Assembly: GCA_037127315.1 (NCBI GenBank)
Contig: JBBBDQ010001688.1
Span: forward strand, 2,760,501-2,824,500
From: Ascarosepion bandense
Lineage: Eukaryota; Mollusca; Cephalopoda; Sepiida; Sepiidae
Direction of reading: 5' to 3'
Length of the DNA: 64,000 nucleotides
Below are positions 11,941 through 23,675 of this stretch, one piece after another. Position 1 is the stretch's first letter; every line of letters starts with the position of its first letter. Both the position numbers and the translations under genes were made by a program. Below the pieces are notes generated by a model. That model was given only the letters and a program-made list of their open reading frames with translations, was not told where the DNA came from and did no database searches.

Positions 11941-12175
11941 GTTTATTAATATGTAAGTTTTTTAAAAAATAAGTTTATTAATATGTTTTTTAAGTTGGGT
12001 TGTGGTATTACAAGTTAATTTTTTAAATTTGTTGTGATCGTCGAGAATGGCCATTCTCGACGATCACAACAAATTTAAAAAATTAACTTGTAATACCACA
12101 ACCCAACTTAAAAAACATATTAATAAACTTATTACTGCAAACAATGCTGAAATAGGATCCTATAAACTTCAAAAG
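11930..12175. repeat. perfect palindromic junction between the two Penelope-like copies
   Basis: The axis lies between 12050 and 12051 (GTCGAGAATGG/CCATTCTCGAC). About 60 bases each side are perfect inverse complements. The left arm then carries a second copy of the AAGTTTATTAATATG segment and jumps to sequence homologous to 12956 onward, so about 0.8 kb containing the RT is missing on the left. Confidence 0.9.
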
Positions 12176-14081
12176 ATTATAGGTGATTATCAGCCCGGCT
12201 ACCTTTATGGAAATGTAAAAATCCATAAAAAAGATCATCCCCTCCGACCTATCATTTCTCAAATACCCACACCAATATATAACCTTTCCAAAACACTTAA
12301 CAAACTAATTACTCCCTATCTTCCTGGTAAATATAGCATTAACTCCACGGACGAATTTTTACAGATTCTCCATTCCGTAAAACCTAATAATCAAATGATT
12401 GCATCTTTGGATGTTCAAAACTTATTCACAAATGTTCCCGTCCAGGAAACAATTGACATCATTATCCGTGATGTATACAACCATGCTACTCTCCCATCAA
12501 TCAATATTAAAGCCACTATATTAAAAAAAACTATTATTAGCATGCACCACACAAGTACCCTTTCACGATCCCTTAGGCAATATTTATACACAAATAGATG
12601 GTATTGCGATGGGATCTCCTTTAGGCCCCCTCTTTTCTAATTATTATATGGCAAATCTAGAAAATAAAATAATTAATGACAACAATAAACCCTCTATATA
12701 TGTAAGATATATAGATGACATCATTGTTTTAGCTAAGAATATCGATCAAATTAAATATCTTAAAAACAAATTTGAAAGTCACTCCGTCCTCAAATTTACA
12801 CTAGAACTTAATATTAATAACAAACTCCCATTCCTTGATGTATTCATTGATTCTAGCACACATAAATTTACTACTTCTCTATATAGGAAACCAACTAGCA
12901 TAAATTCGTGTCTTCTTAATTATAATAGTGAATGTCCCCAACGATATAAGTTAGCTGTTATAAAAAACTTACTTCAACGCACACAAATGATATCTTCTTC
13001 CAAATCTATATTTTATAAAGAATTACACAACATTAAGCAAACACTAGTCAATAATGGATTTCCTAACTCCGTTATTGATCAACAAATTAAAATGTATCTC
13101 AACAAACTTAACAATAGCTCTAACAATAATGATAATATCAATAATAATGGTTTACATCAAAATAAACATAACACTATTAACTTATACTATTGCAACCAAA
13201 TACATAATAATTATAAACAAGATGAAAAAACTCTCAAAAACATAATACGTAGAAATGTTAAACCAGTCGAAAGTAATAATCAAATTAAACTCATTATATA
13301 TTATAAAAAGTTTAAAACAATTGACCTCATAGTCTATAATAACCCAACAGGCACTAAACTAAATTCTTTACAAAAAACCAATGTAGTGTACCAATTTACA
13401 TGCCCATTCAGAGATTGCATCTCTGATACTACTCAAAAACCTAGTACATATATTGGTTTTACCACAACCACGCTCTCCCGTAGACTTACATGTCTATCTT
13501 TCTGATCAGAGTACTATTAAACAACATTTCTCTGAAAAACATAAACATGTAGGTAATATCAGACAGATTTTGGTCAACAATACAGTGATCCTTACTCATA
13601 CACACAGTAAGAGGAACCTGCAGATATTGGAGGCCATGTACATCAAATCAAAACAACCAACACTCAATAAAATCAACTTTAAAACAGGAAATAACATATT
13701 ACATTGCATTTGACTAGATGGTTTTGTTGTCATTTCGCGCTATCCCGCGGTGTGACGTCATAAAACCGCATCGCAAACTTAAGAACTGCGTTTATTATTT
13801 TTGGTAACTATTGCCGTTGCCAAGCGGAGTTTTATGTCAACACAAAATAAAATCGTCGGTGATGGTGGATTTTATAATATCTCAGTTTAAACTACCTCTC
13901 TGAAGATGGCTCATGTGAGCCGAAAGCTTAGAAGAAAACCAATAAATAATTATCCAAATGTTGGAGAATTTTTGTCTTTATTTTCAACTGAAATTAAAGC
14001 AAAAATACGACGTTTAGAACGGCTCATGATTAAACATAATAGACATTCATTGTCTCTTATATTTAATAGCATATGTCTAAT
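12051..14081 (+). mobile_element. Penelope-like element, RT plus GIY-YIG (right arm)
   Basis: RT motifs appear in order: HPLRPIISQIPTPIYNLSKT (about 12240), SLDVQNLFTNVPVQETIDII (about 12400), QIDGIAMGSPLGPLFSNYYM (about 12590) and the catalytic YIDDIIVLA (about 12710). GIY-YIG follows (VYQFTCP, then TYIGFTTTTLSRR, about 13390-13490) and the tail continues to the stop at 13711-13713. Sequence homologous to the left arm continues to about 14081. An extra base in the A8 run at 12523-12530 shifts the RT frame; the second frame shows the expected LLLACTTQVPF just after it. A second one-base shift near 13490 breaks GIY-YIG. The 5' end starts at the palindrome axis. Family identification is strong; the copy is inactive as it stands. 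Confidence 0.9.
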
Positions 14082-14084
14082 AAA

Positions 14085-16739
14085 ATATATATATATATAT
14101 ATATGTACATATACTAATAAAAAGATGTATATGGGATATGTATATATTTGTTTTTTGGATGTATTTTTTACGTATACATGTATATGAATATATATGTGTA
14201 TGATGTATTTATGTGTATAGTTTTTTTTTTTAAATAATATTATTAGTGTTAAAAACTTTTATATATATATATATTTCTTAGGTTTTTTATTATTATGTTT
14301 ATGATTTTTATTTTATTACTGTTATTTAAGATGTTTTCTTTAATAATAATATTTTATCATTAGTGATAAAATCTTTATATATATATATATTATTAATATT
14401 ATTTTATTATTTAGGATCCTTTTTCTTTTTTAATATTATTATCATTATCATTATTAGTGTTCAATTTTTTTCTATATATTTATCGTTATTATTTTTATTA
14501 TTATTATTACAATTATTTAAGATTGTATTATTTTCTTATATAAGTTTTACTTATTTTAACTATATTTATAATATAATAATACTAGTGGTTATATTTTAAT
14601 TTGTATTCAAAAGTATGATTGACAATTTATTTTCTTACCATAAATATATCCCATTATATTTAAAACTACATTTTAATGTTAAATTACCTTGTCATGTTTT
14701 TCTAATACAGCATATAAATTGTAATAGACGCTGATGTCGATCTAAGACATTAACTTTCATTTAGTTTCTCTTTATACTGTTCGTTCTCCTTCTATTTCTT
14801 TCTCTTTATCAATTTTTTATATTTTCTTGTTCTTTCTCTCTTTGGGATTTTTTTTGTAGATTATCGTTACAAATGTCTCATGTGAGCATCTGTGTTTAAT
14901 TATTTTCTGGATTATTTTGAATATTAACTGTTTATCATTAGTGTGCGAAATACGTATTACCCATGAAATTGAAGAATATCTAAAATTTTTTCTAAACTAT
15001 ATAACAGAGAGAGCGAGAGCGCCCCCCCTCTTCCAGGTAGATTGATTAATTAACAGTTCTAAAGGACTGAGATGAAGGTATTAATTAGTTAGATAGAAGA
15101 GATTCTCGAGTAATCCCAGAAATAAGCTTTTTGTTTTTTTTAATAATTATTTCTGGAGTTGCATTATTAATTAATTAGGTGGAATAATTCCAGAATGATT
15201 AACGGACAGGTTTGTTGAGTAAAGTTTATAATAAATGGTGATTTTGTAAAAAGTATGATAAATGGCAAATTGCATTCTGAGTGGTCTGAAAGAGCAAAAT
15301 CTGGCCAGGTCCTCAGATGAGCTAAGTGGTTTTGACAAGATTCAAATAGAGAATGTCTGCGAAAAGCCATCGGGAATTCCAAATTCATTTTTAGTACCAC
15401 TTGAGAAATAGTCTCCCGCAGGGATTCAGAGATTAAATGAACCCACATGAGGGTTAATGCGATTTGCATATTAAAATTTGTGGGTGGTGCCTAAAAATTG
15501 TGTAGCCCCGCCTGACTCTATATAAGCGAGCTGCACGCTGCAGAGCGGCAGACTCAGAAACCAGTTAGGTCGCGGATCGCAGTTTCCGTTTGTAGACCGA
15601 GAAATTGCAAGAGACAGAGAGCGATCAATGCAGTCGGAGATAGTTGCAAATTATAGAAGTAGTTTGAGATCAAAGTAGACAAGGTAAAACTGTGCGGAAA
15701 TGGTCATAGTGGAGCGGTTGATCTGGTCTGTCGAATGTCATGCATGAAGAATCTGAATCCGAACTAAAAGATAAAAGATAAAACCTGAACGAATCCTGAT
15801 AACTCCGTCAACAGAGCCAAAAAACCAAAACCGTAATATTGTCGGGTACGGTGAAGAACCCAGAATTATCTCCCTTAGATTGGTTGACTTCATATTAGAC
15901 TAGTTGTGCCTTACTTTCTGTGTCACATTCCGACCCAAACGCATTAAGACTTTGTATTCGTGCTATTTTTTTGGTATTGACATAAAAGTAGTAGTCTTAA
16001 AAGACTCCTTGTAGAGGAACTGAAAGTGTTGCTTTTTTTTTTTTCATGTCCTCGCAATTATGACTGGAGACTTTTGCTGCACGAATAGTGATTCTTTTTC
16101 CAGCATAGACCCCAGCCATTTCATCTTTTATCATTGAACAGTCCTTAGAGAATGAGAATGTGCTATTTGGATAAAAAAAAAATTTTACAATGTGGTGAAT
16201 AGTGGTGGTTCCTTCAGCTCACTGGAGAGACAAGACATCGGAAGCAGCGACCGGGCTGGTGTCACGTTTATATATATAATAAAGACATTTATTAAAATGG
16301 TACATATATGACTGTTGACATTTCCACATTGTTGTTGGTCAGAAAATGGTTTGGTACATTTTCACTGCTCCAAGGTCAGTCATCAAAAGAGTACTAAATT
16401 GTCCACCAAGTTAGAAAGAAGGCAGGGCTGTCATTGGCTCATCTAGTGACCAAGCAGAGAACTCGTTACATGCTGGTTACATCAATGCTGTCATACAAAC
16501 CTCTGGATTGTCCATTATCTTTATTTTCGTAAAGGAGCCATTACAGATTCACGTTTTGCTATAATTTCAATGTTTTACTCATTTTATTTCTGAAAAAAGT
16601 AAAAACCAAGTTAGTTATCAAGGCTAAGTTGTTGTTTGTTGATAGATTGAAGTAGCGTATAGCATCCCTCAAGTTTGGCTCCAAAGATTATTGGCAGCTC
16701 TGTAAAAGCTTGTTAAACAACAAAAAAAAAACCATCAAT
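14085..16739. other. AT-rich intronic sequence with a promoter-like patch
   Basis: 14085-14620 is almost pure A/T with TA microsatellites. 14620-15480 shows nothing recognisable. 15500-15700 is less AT-rich and includes a TATA-like TCTATATAAGCGAG. AATAAA-containing sequence follows at about 16278. The patch could be a retroviral-type LTR or another mobile promoter, but I found no matching second copy and no coding remnants. Confidence 0.4.
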
Positions 16740-17925
16740 TACCCATCTGTTCAATAATTTTGAGGTCCTCACAGCCACAGTTCTTTGCTTGTAAATTCTC
16801 TTTCATTCCACACTTGACTCATTTGGAGTTCTAACCTAGTTCTCTGGTCTCTAACAATATTTCTAAGCTTGACTCCCACAAAGCAAGTGGAGGTGATGGA
16901 ATTCCAGTCATTGTCCTAAAGAAATGTGCCACAGAGCTCCAAACTTTATAACTATTGCACCCCCACTGCCTCTTGCTTCCCTGATTGCTGGGAGTCCTTT
17001 TCTCTAGTTCCTGTATTTTTAAAGATAGAGAGCTTGTTGGCCCCTCCATCATCCTATCACCCTCTTACCGCTTTTTGGCAAAGTGTTTAAGGCAATTATC
17101 AAAGTTGAAATGATTCATTATCTTATATCTAACAACCTATTCTTTGAGTATGATTTCTGCTTAGTGCATTAGTGGTAGACCTGGCAAACATCCATCCCTG
17201 AATATATATATTGGTCTTGTAAATATTAATGCTTCTAAAACAAATCTGTTCCCCTTTAACCACCACAGAGAAGCTTTCCTACCTTCCATCAGTATGGATC
17301 ATGCTAGTCTCCCAGAAAGCAATACACAGTGCCTCCTCAGCTTCAGTCTCTCAGCTGACCTCAAGTGGAACGACTACATCAAATCAATAGCTATATCCAC
17401 AGTGCGGGGCTAGGAAGTTTTTCTATCTTGCACATTTATAAATCTACCATTTGTCTGTGCATTGAATACTGTTGTCATATCTGGCCAGGTGTTCCTGCTG
17501 TTCATCTCAGGGTCCTTGATAAAATCCAAAGGAGGAACTGCAATGTAATCCATCCCGATGACATCTGCTCAGATGAGCTTCATTCACATTTCCCACGTTT
17601 ACGTGGGTTTACTCATGCTACTAGATTGAAAACTAGGTCCGATCTCCTTACTGTCAAAATAGGCAAATGTAACCACCACTTATACTCAACAGTTTCTTTT
17701 CTCACACTTCCTACCTGTGAAACTCTTCCATATACTTGCTTCCCTGACAACTACAATCTCTAAAAGTTTAAGTGCAACATCAATTGTCATCTTCTATATT
17801 ATTGACTTCCATTTTTCTCTTATGTTTTCTTTGACATCCTCTGTACCGTTTTCTTATATTTCCATTCTCCTCTCACTGTAACCCCCTGTGCACCAGTGGC
17901 AGTATTGAAACAATTATTAAAAAAA
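16740..17925 (+). mobile_element. LINE relic (RT to 3' end), same family as 8856-9305 and 44815-46330
   Basis: 16740-17100 matches 44815-44940 plus 45565-45830 (CTTGACTCCCACAAAGCAAG, then GGAATTCCAGTCATTGTCCT). Downstream it encodes LHIYKSTICLCIEYCCHIWP, LDKIQRRNCNVIHP, THATRLKTRSDLLTV and CFPDNYNL. These are the usual C-terminal segments of this LINE type, and the fragment ends in the CACCAGTGGCAGTATTG tail with an A run. Many stops are present. There is no coding potential beyond the relic. Confidence 0.75.
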
Positions 17926-18057
17926 TATCATGATAATTTTACTAAAAAATTTATAATGATATTTTTTGATTGCTTTATAATGATTACTTTTTGATTTTAT
18001 AGACAATGATTATTTAGCAATAAAATTAATATCTAAATATTTCTTTTTTTTATCCAG

Positions 18058-18440
18058 ATGACGAAAATCTTGAATTATGGCGGATTAGTTATTCAACATT
18101 TGAGAAGAAAATAATTCGGGACAAATGCAAACCAGAAGATCGAAAAGTCATACGAATTTTAAAGAAAATATTGGCAGATAATAATGATCCCAACAGTAAG
18201 ATTGGTTCATATCATATAACGAATCATTGTTTACACATGTTTGAAAAAATTGGTCAGAGGCCTGAGCTTAAAGAATATACGCTTCATGCTTTAGATTCAT
18301 TTATTGGACGACTGCAGTCAAGAGACCTTCCATATTTCTTCATTCCTTCTATCAATCTCTTGCAGAATGTTGATGACAAAGAATGTGAAAAGATTATTGA
18401 GACAATGACAGATTACAGAGAAGAATGGACAGACAAATAA
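18058..18440 (+). CDS. cGLR: cGAS-like receptor, terminal exon (C-terminal lobe)
   Basis: Acceptor TTTTTATCCAG ends at 18057; the TAA stop is at 18438-18440. The split codon makes Asn, then DENLELWRISYSTFEKKII, matching human cGAS ETWRLSFSHIEKEIL. The segment that holds the His-Cys-Cys-Cys zinc thumb in vertebrate cGAS is only RDKCKPEDRKV here, so the thumb is missing. IGSYHITNHCLHMFE matches CSYHVKTAFFHVC, and DSFIGRLQSRDLPYFFIPSI then NLLQN matches the conserved YFIPEFNL end of the fold. The exon encodes about 127 residues and closes the family's C-terminal helical lobe at normal length. Lack of a thumb is also seen in several invertebrate cGLRs. The ligand is not predictable from sequence alone. 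Confidence 0.92.
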
Positions 18441-18520
18441 AGATTGAATGTCATTGGTATTCTATTCTGATATTCTAGAAGAAAAATATTTGAGTTTTAC
18501 AAATGTCTTAGATTAAGCAT

Positions 18521-18526
18521 AATAAA
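18521..18526 (+). promoter_or_regulatory. poly(A) signal of the cGLR gene
   Basis: AATAAA lies 81 bases after the stop codon and is followed by a long T run. An earlier overlapping AAATAAAG at 18434 covers the stop codon itself. Confidence 0.55.
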
Positions 18527-18547
18527 TGATTTTTTTTTTTTTGTGTA

Positions 18548-18690
18548 GGAATTGGTGAGCCAAGTTCATATTTTTAGCTCATCAGTTACATTTTACTTTC
18601 TCTTCTAGTTATGGGTTAATAGCAGGGTAGACTGGGTTTGCTAGACTTAGTTGGTAGTCACTGTAAGAGATAAATGTGTGAACTGAAAAA
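18548..18690 (+). mobile_element. decayed SINE body just past the cGLR 3' end
   Basis: GTTATGGGTTAATAGCAGGG, then TAGACTGGGTTTGC and TTGGTAGTCACTG, parallels GTTATGGGTTAAATAACAGG and following sequence inside the SINE at 45976-46275. Head and tail are not recognisable. Confidence 0.5.
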
Positions 18691-20499
18691 TTTGGACAAC
18701 CTAACAAGAAATCACTGAGTTATTTTTCACAAGAATTTGTGGCAATTCACAGAAAATAAATCTTTGGGCAAACATGATTGCCTATGTTTTGACTTGACAT
18801 GACATTTTAAAAACATGACGTAATAATATTTGGATTTCATAGATGAAGAATTGTCAATTATTAATTTTTTACAAGTTTGTTTTATCTTGATTTTTATTAC
18901 ATAAATTACAATTTGTTCAGATAGTAAATTTTTCTACACTAATTATTAAAACTGTTAGTTGGGTGAAGGTTGTGGTTTCAGGCCATCCAATTTTTGTTGA
19001 AACTAAGAACTAAACAAAAGACTAAATTTGGCCTCAATCTATGACAATGCAACTGAGTTGAGCAGTATTATTTGTGTGACACCTTATGCCTGGGGCTGGA
19101 TAGTTAATTGTGACGCTTGTTCTCATCGACGGTTGTGGCGGCACCAGTTGTGACACTGCCACCCAACTGACCGGTTGGTTTGGTCGCTGTTTGTGATGAC
19201 CTCATTCGATGGTGTCGTCACAAAAGCTGGTTTTCAAGACGTCTATTGCAACAATGTGACACTTCCCACATTGTGAACTGATCTCAGAGGTCGTGTTGCG
19301 CAATTTCTGAAGGCGTCTTTCCACCAAAGCCTATCAGGACAGCATGGTTAAAAATAAACAAAGCACCAAAAAAAAAAAAAAAAAAAAAAAGACTAATGAA
19401 ATGAATGAATAAAATTGAACACGCCTGGAGAGTTAAGAAGAATGTCTATATGAAAAAAAAAATGTTTTTCTTTTTTTTCACAGGAGCAGACAATACAGTT
19501 GTCAGAATGATAATACAGTTGTCGGAATGCTGGTTTACAACGGAGAGAGAGAGCTTGTTTTCAAAATCTCAGAGTCTCCAATCTTCAAAATAAGAATGTC
19601 TTTTCTAAGTTTCTTTAGAGTAACAGAACTCAGTTCTCGTTAAGGTCTTTTCACGTATTCTCTAAAATTGGAGCTGTTCATTTTCTACTTGATATTAAAA
19701 AAAAAAAAAAATCTTTCGGGTTCTTAATGGAACTTGACGGGATTTGACGAATCAGAGGCAGTTAATGGGCGGCGACAGCAGTGTGGGGTTGGTTTCCTTG
19801 TCGTCTGGAAGCTCGCTCCTGGCTCAACTGATTTTTCTCACAGAATCTATTTTTATAACCCTCTCCAATCTCCTTAGAGGATTTAGTCGACTCGAAGACG
19901 TCGACTAATTAAATCGTTTTCCACTCACTCGAATTGTGGAAGTGGGTAGCTTGACGAATGAAATATCACCAGCTCACTTCCTTTTGATTACATCATATAT
20001 AAATTTGCCAATTTCCCACAAATTTTCTGTTCTCAGGGAACATCTGTTAAGGGACTTTAACCCCGCCTGACCCCACCAAACCAATGCTGACACTTTGTTT
20101 TGGCTACTCAAAATTTTACCTTTACCCAAAAATATTCGCTTCGAACATGAAAGAAATTATATTTCAACCTTTCTTTCCCAAAAATAGTTAATTGCTCCAT
20201 TCCCCACATTTTACAAGTATATGATAGTATTAAAATAATTTTTTACATCAGCTCACATTGTGAATTACAATAAAGCACAACCAATAATACTACTAATATT
20301 AATTTCTCTCTCTCTGCTGCATTAAACCAAACGAAAAAGAATATACCGTGGAAGATAGTGTCACATTTGTTTAAAATGATTACTGTCATTAATTTTCAAA
20401 ATTGATCGACATACAATATTTATATATATATATATATATCTTCAGATTTTATATACTAATATGCTCCATGTCTTATATACTTCAAATCTATTCAGGTTT

Positions 20500-20800
20500 T
20501 ATATACTTATCTGCTTCAAGAGTGGTTGCTGGGTTTAAAAGTTATTACCATTTAATGTTATATTTGTTGCTCATGTATAACATTATAAGGGTTGAACATT
20601 TTTCGTAAGCCTTTGTTTCTTTTTTGTTTTGTCCTAAATTTTTGCTCTGATGAAATAGGATCAATGAACTAATTTGGTTTCTTTTAATCGTTATATTTCA
20701 CTATTACCAATTTGCAGTAACATACATGTTTGTTACCCACTTTCTGTTACAAATGTTATTTCAATTTTCAAAACCATACGGTAAACATCAGTCTATTTTA
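20500..20800 (+). repeat. dispersed repeat, copy 1
   Basis: Contains TTCAAGAGTGGTTGCTGGGT, GATGAAATAGGATCAATGAAC and TTTGTTACCCACTTT. Related copies are at 21835-22230, 62222-62349 and 63775-64000. No protein was recognised. Confidence 0.65.
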
Positions 20801-21834
20801 TTCTTGTTTCCTCTGTCCCAAACATTAGAATTGAAAAATTATGAAGATCTTATATACTTAAAATCTATTCAGATTTTGTTATACACTCCTTCTGAGTACA
20901 TTTATTTCTGTGTATGTTCTGTCGCGCCAATGAACCAACAACCAACGATGTCTGAATCAATGATGAGTGAATGAATGCTGCTTCAAATTCAGGATCTCTT
21001 ACGATGACTGTGGTGGCATATATTAAAACTTCAATACATTGCAACTCACATTTTCTTTTCATTGAGATTTAATACTCAACCCACTTTTCACTGGGACAAT
21101 TTTCACAATCTTATTTGTAAAATGTCAGCAAAACAATGAACTTCTTCACCTGAAGAATTACAAAAATAATTTTGTCAAGGAACAACTTCAACCCGACATC
21201 CACAGAGACCAAATTTCACAATCTTCTTCATAAAAATTGATGCAAATATAAAACTTTCTTCTTTGCCACCCCCATCAGTAACAACAGCAATCTGAATCAA
21301 ATGACTTTGTCAAAAGCAATACACAGGATCCAGAGTGTAAATAAAAGATAATCATATATTTTGTTTTTCTTTCTTTTAAACAAGGCAGTAACATACTGTG
21401 GGTGGAGGAGGTTCTTTGGTCTGATTTGTCTGGACCCGCGCATACAGAAAGGACAGGCATACTAGATGAACTAGCCAGCCAGCCAGCCAGCCAGCCAGAA
21501 GGCTGGTCTTTTTCCCTAGACAGTCAAAATCAAGACCCTTTACTACTGAAAAATCATACCTGTTCCCACCTGTTGACTTGTTATCACTTCTACTCTACTG
21601 AAAGCTGTCTTCCCTCCAATTTTTTCTGCAGGAGCTAACCATTTCTGACCCTGGCCAGACAAAACAAAAATCTCTAAATCTAAATGTCTTCTTTTTGCAC
21701 CTATTTGACATTCAAAACAATCACTATTTTATCAAATTTTCAACATCTGCATTGCTCAGCGTAAATACACTTCATGTCAAAAATCTACACCAACTAAAAT
21801 ATGATAGTAATGAATATTTAACATATGTACTTAT

Positions 21835-22230
21835 ATACTTCAAGAGTGGTTGGCAAGTTTAAAGATTATTAGCCTTTAATACTATATTTGTTGTTTGTAT
21901 AAAACATTAGTCATTGGTTGTACCTTGTTTTAGTCCTTTGTTTTTTTTGTCTTAAAGTTTTGCTTTAATGAAATAAGATCAATGAACTGGTTTAGTTTCT
22001 TTTAATCATTTCGGAATTACTAATATATTTTGTTACCCCCTCTTTTGTTTTAATATGATTTTAATATGTTTATTTTTATTGCCATGATAGCATTTTGCAT
22101 GTGAAAAAAAATGAAACTTAAATCACAAATATTAAATAATGAGTGGAAAACTCCATTTTTCCACTCATATCTTATTTTTGAATCTACAAAAAGCAGAGGA
22201 TTTGTTTTTCGAAAGGAAAATATGTTGATA
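21835..22230 (+). repeat. dispersed repeat, copy 2
   Basis: Shares TTCAAGAGTGGTTGGCAAGT and ATGAAATAAGATCAATGAAC with copy 1. Its distal part (GTGAAAAAAAATGAAACTTAAATC region) matches 63850-63960. Confidence 0.65.
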
Positions 22231-22466
22231 TTATTTTTCTCATTAAATGAATAAAGATAATTAAGAGAATATTAACTTAATCACATTGTGTTAATAACTA
22301 ACACCATTGATTTACGAAACCGAGAGAATTGTAACTAAACTTATCTTGACTAATTGTGTGGTGCACAAAGGAAAATATTATGGAAGCTTTTGCCAATTTT
22401 GTATTATGTGCTATTATTATTTTTTATAACATATTAAATGTAAATTATTTGAATTTCACACAGTAG

Positions 22467-22468
<2 letters not shown>

Positions 22469-22512
<44 letters not shown>
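22469..22512. repeat. (TA)n microsatellite
   Basis: Uninterrupted TA dinucleotides over about 44 bases. Confidence 0.95.
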
Positions 22513-22513
<1 letters not shown>

Positions 22514-23324
22514 TTACTTAGCTTGATGTTATTCTCAGTATCTCAATTGTAGAGTTTCATAGATGAACTCTCCAGCAATTGATCCACCACCTCATCAGGA
22601 GATACCAGTAATTGACTATTTTCTCACTTTTTCACCACTTTTATATAGAGTCAAAAAAATAACTTATGAACATTTTCATTGGTGCAATTGTTTTTTGTCA
22701 TTTTTCTTGTCTCCAAATTGGTTTTATACCTTTTTCTCCCTTTTTCAACTTTGAGTCTCAGAGACAAACGTAGCAAACCTGGTATCCAGTTTGGCAGAAA
22801 GTTTTCTTCTTGGAAAACCTAGTAGAATGATTTCTTGTTGTCTTTTATTGCTATTTAACCTATAGAATGGGATAAAAAATGTTGATTCATTTTTTTTTGG
22901 CCTAATAGTAAAGTTCAAATTAAATGCAAACTGATTAATCTGAAATTTTGAAATGGATTCACAAAAACAATTAACTACAAAATCACTATTTCACTTCCAC
23001 CTTATTTGCTACAATATGACCATCATAAGGCTATCAATGTGCCATAAAATTATGCTGAAAACTAGAAAAAAAATCTGTGATAGAATGTGACATAAAATTG
23101 GTTTTTGTGAAGGTAACTCTCTAGGAGTCAACGACCAGCTAATTAGTTTGTTTGTTCCTGTTTAATGGCCTATCAACATCTAAATGGTCATTTAAGGCCG
23201 GAAGCGTATTTGTATTTTAAATGAGAGTTATTCCCTGGAAACAGGCACATTCGGAATACAGCACGCTATTTTACCCATAGCTAGGAGGAAATGTAGTAGT
23301 TTATGTTGAAGCTATATAATTAAG

Positions 23325-23660
23325 TTAAATTTTATTAAATAGGTCAATTTTCTGAAGGAAGGCTAGTATTTTGTCAATGTTGATGTTTTCAAATAAAGAT
23401 TTTAAGTTTTGTACTTTATAAAACTGTTGACAAATTTTTGCCAGGTCTGTACAATCAATTAGTATATGTCTTATGCTATTATTCATCTGGCATTTAGAGC
23501 ATTTAGGCGGATCTACTCCTCTTAACAGCCAGGGGTGGGCAAAAAAGGTGTGTCCTATCCTAATTCGAGACAGTATTACCTCTTCCCTTCTAGATTTCCT
23601 TAATGCACCTCTCCACTCTTCCAAATTTGGGTTAATTTGGAAGTGTTTGTTGTTCTGACA
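23325..23660 (-). pseudogene. LINE ORF2 C-terminal zinc-finger segment
   Basis: Encodes RREEVILSRIRIGHTFFAHP, then CSKCQMNNSIRHILIDC, a C-x2-C-x7-H-x4-C arrangement common after RNase H in such elements. It is followed by a helical tail and a stop at 23325. It belongs to the minus-strand LINE. Confidence 0.75.
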
Positions 23661-23675
23661 GGTCGACCAACGTTT

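Larger units (their letters stand above)
6529..18057 (+). other. cGLR intron 3 (11.5 kb), filled with transposable elements
   Basis: Donor GTGAGT at 6529; acceptor TTTTTATCCAG ends at 18057. The phases of the flanking exons agree. It contains microsatellites, a 121-bp tandem repeat, three reverse-transcriptase elements and two LINE fragments, listed separately. No host exon was recognised inside it. The stretch 14.1-16.7 kb is AT-rich and mostly featureless. Confidence 0.85.
18700..23140. other. non-coding interval with dispersed repeats
   Basis: No exon or transposase was recognised. It contains an A run (19369-19390), a 9-bp-arm palindrome TTAGTCGAC/GTCGACTAA (19883-19908), a repeat occurring twice here and again at 62.2 and 63.8 kb, an (AGCC)n run at 21473-21498 and a (TA)n run at 22469-22512. 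Confidence 0.6.
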
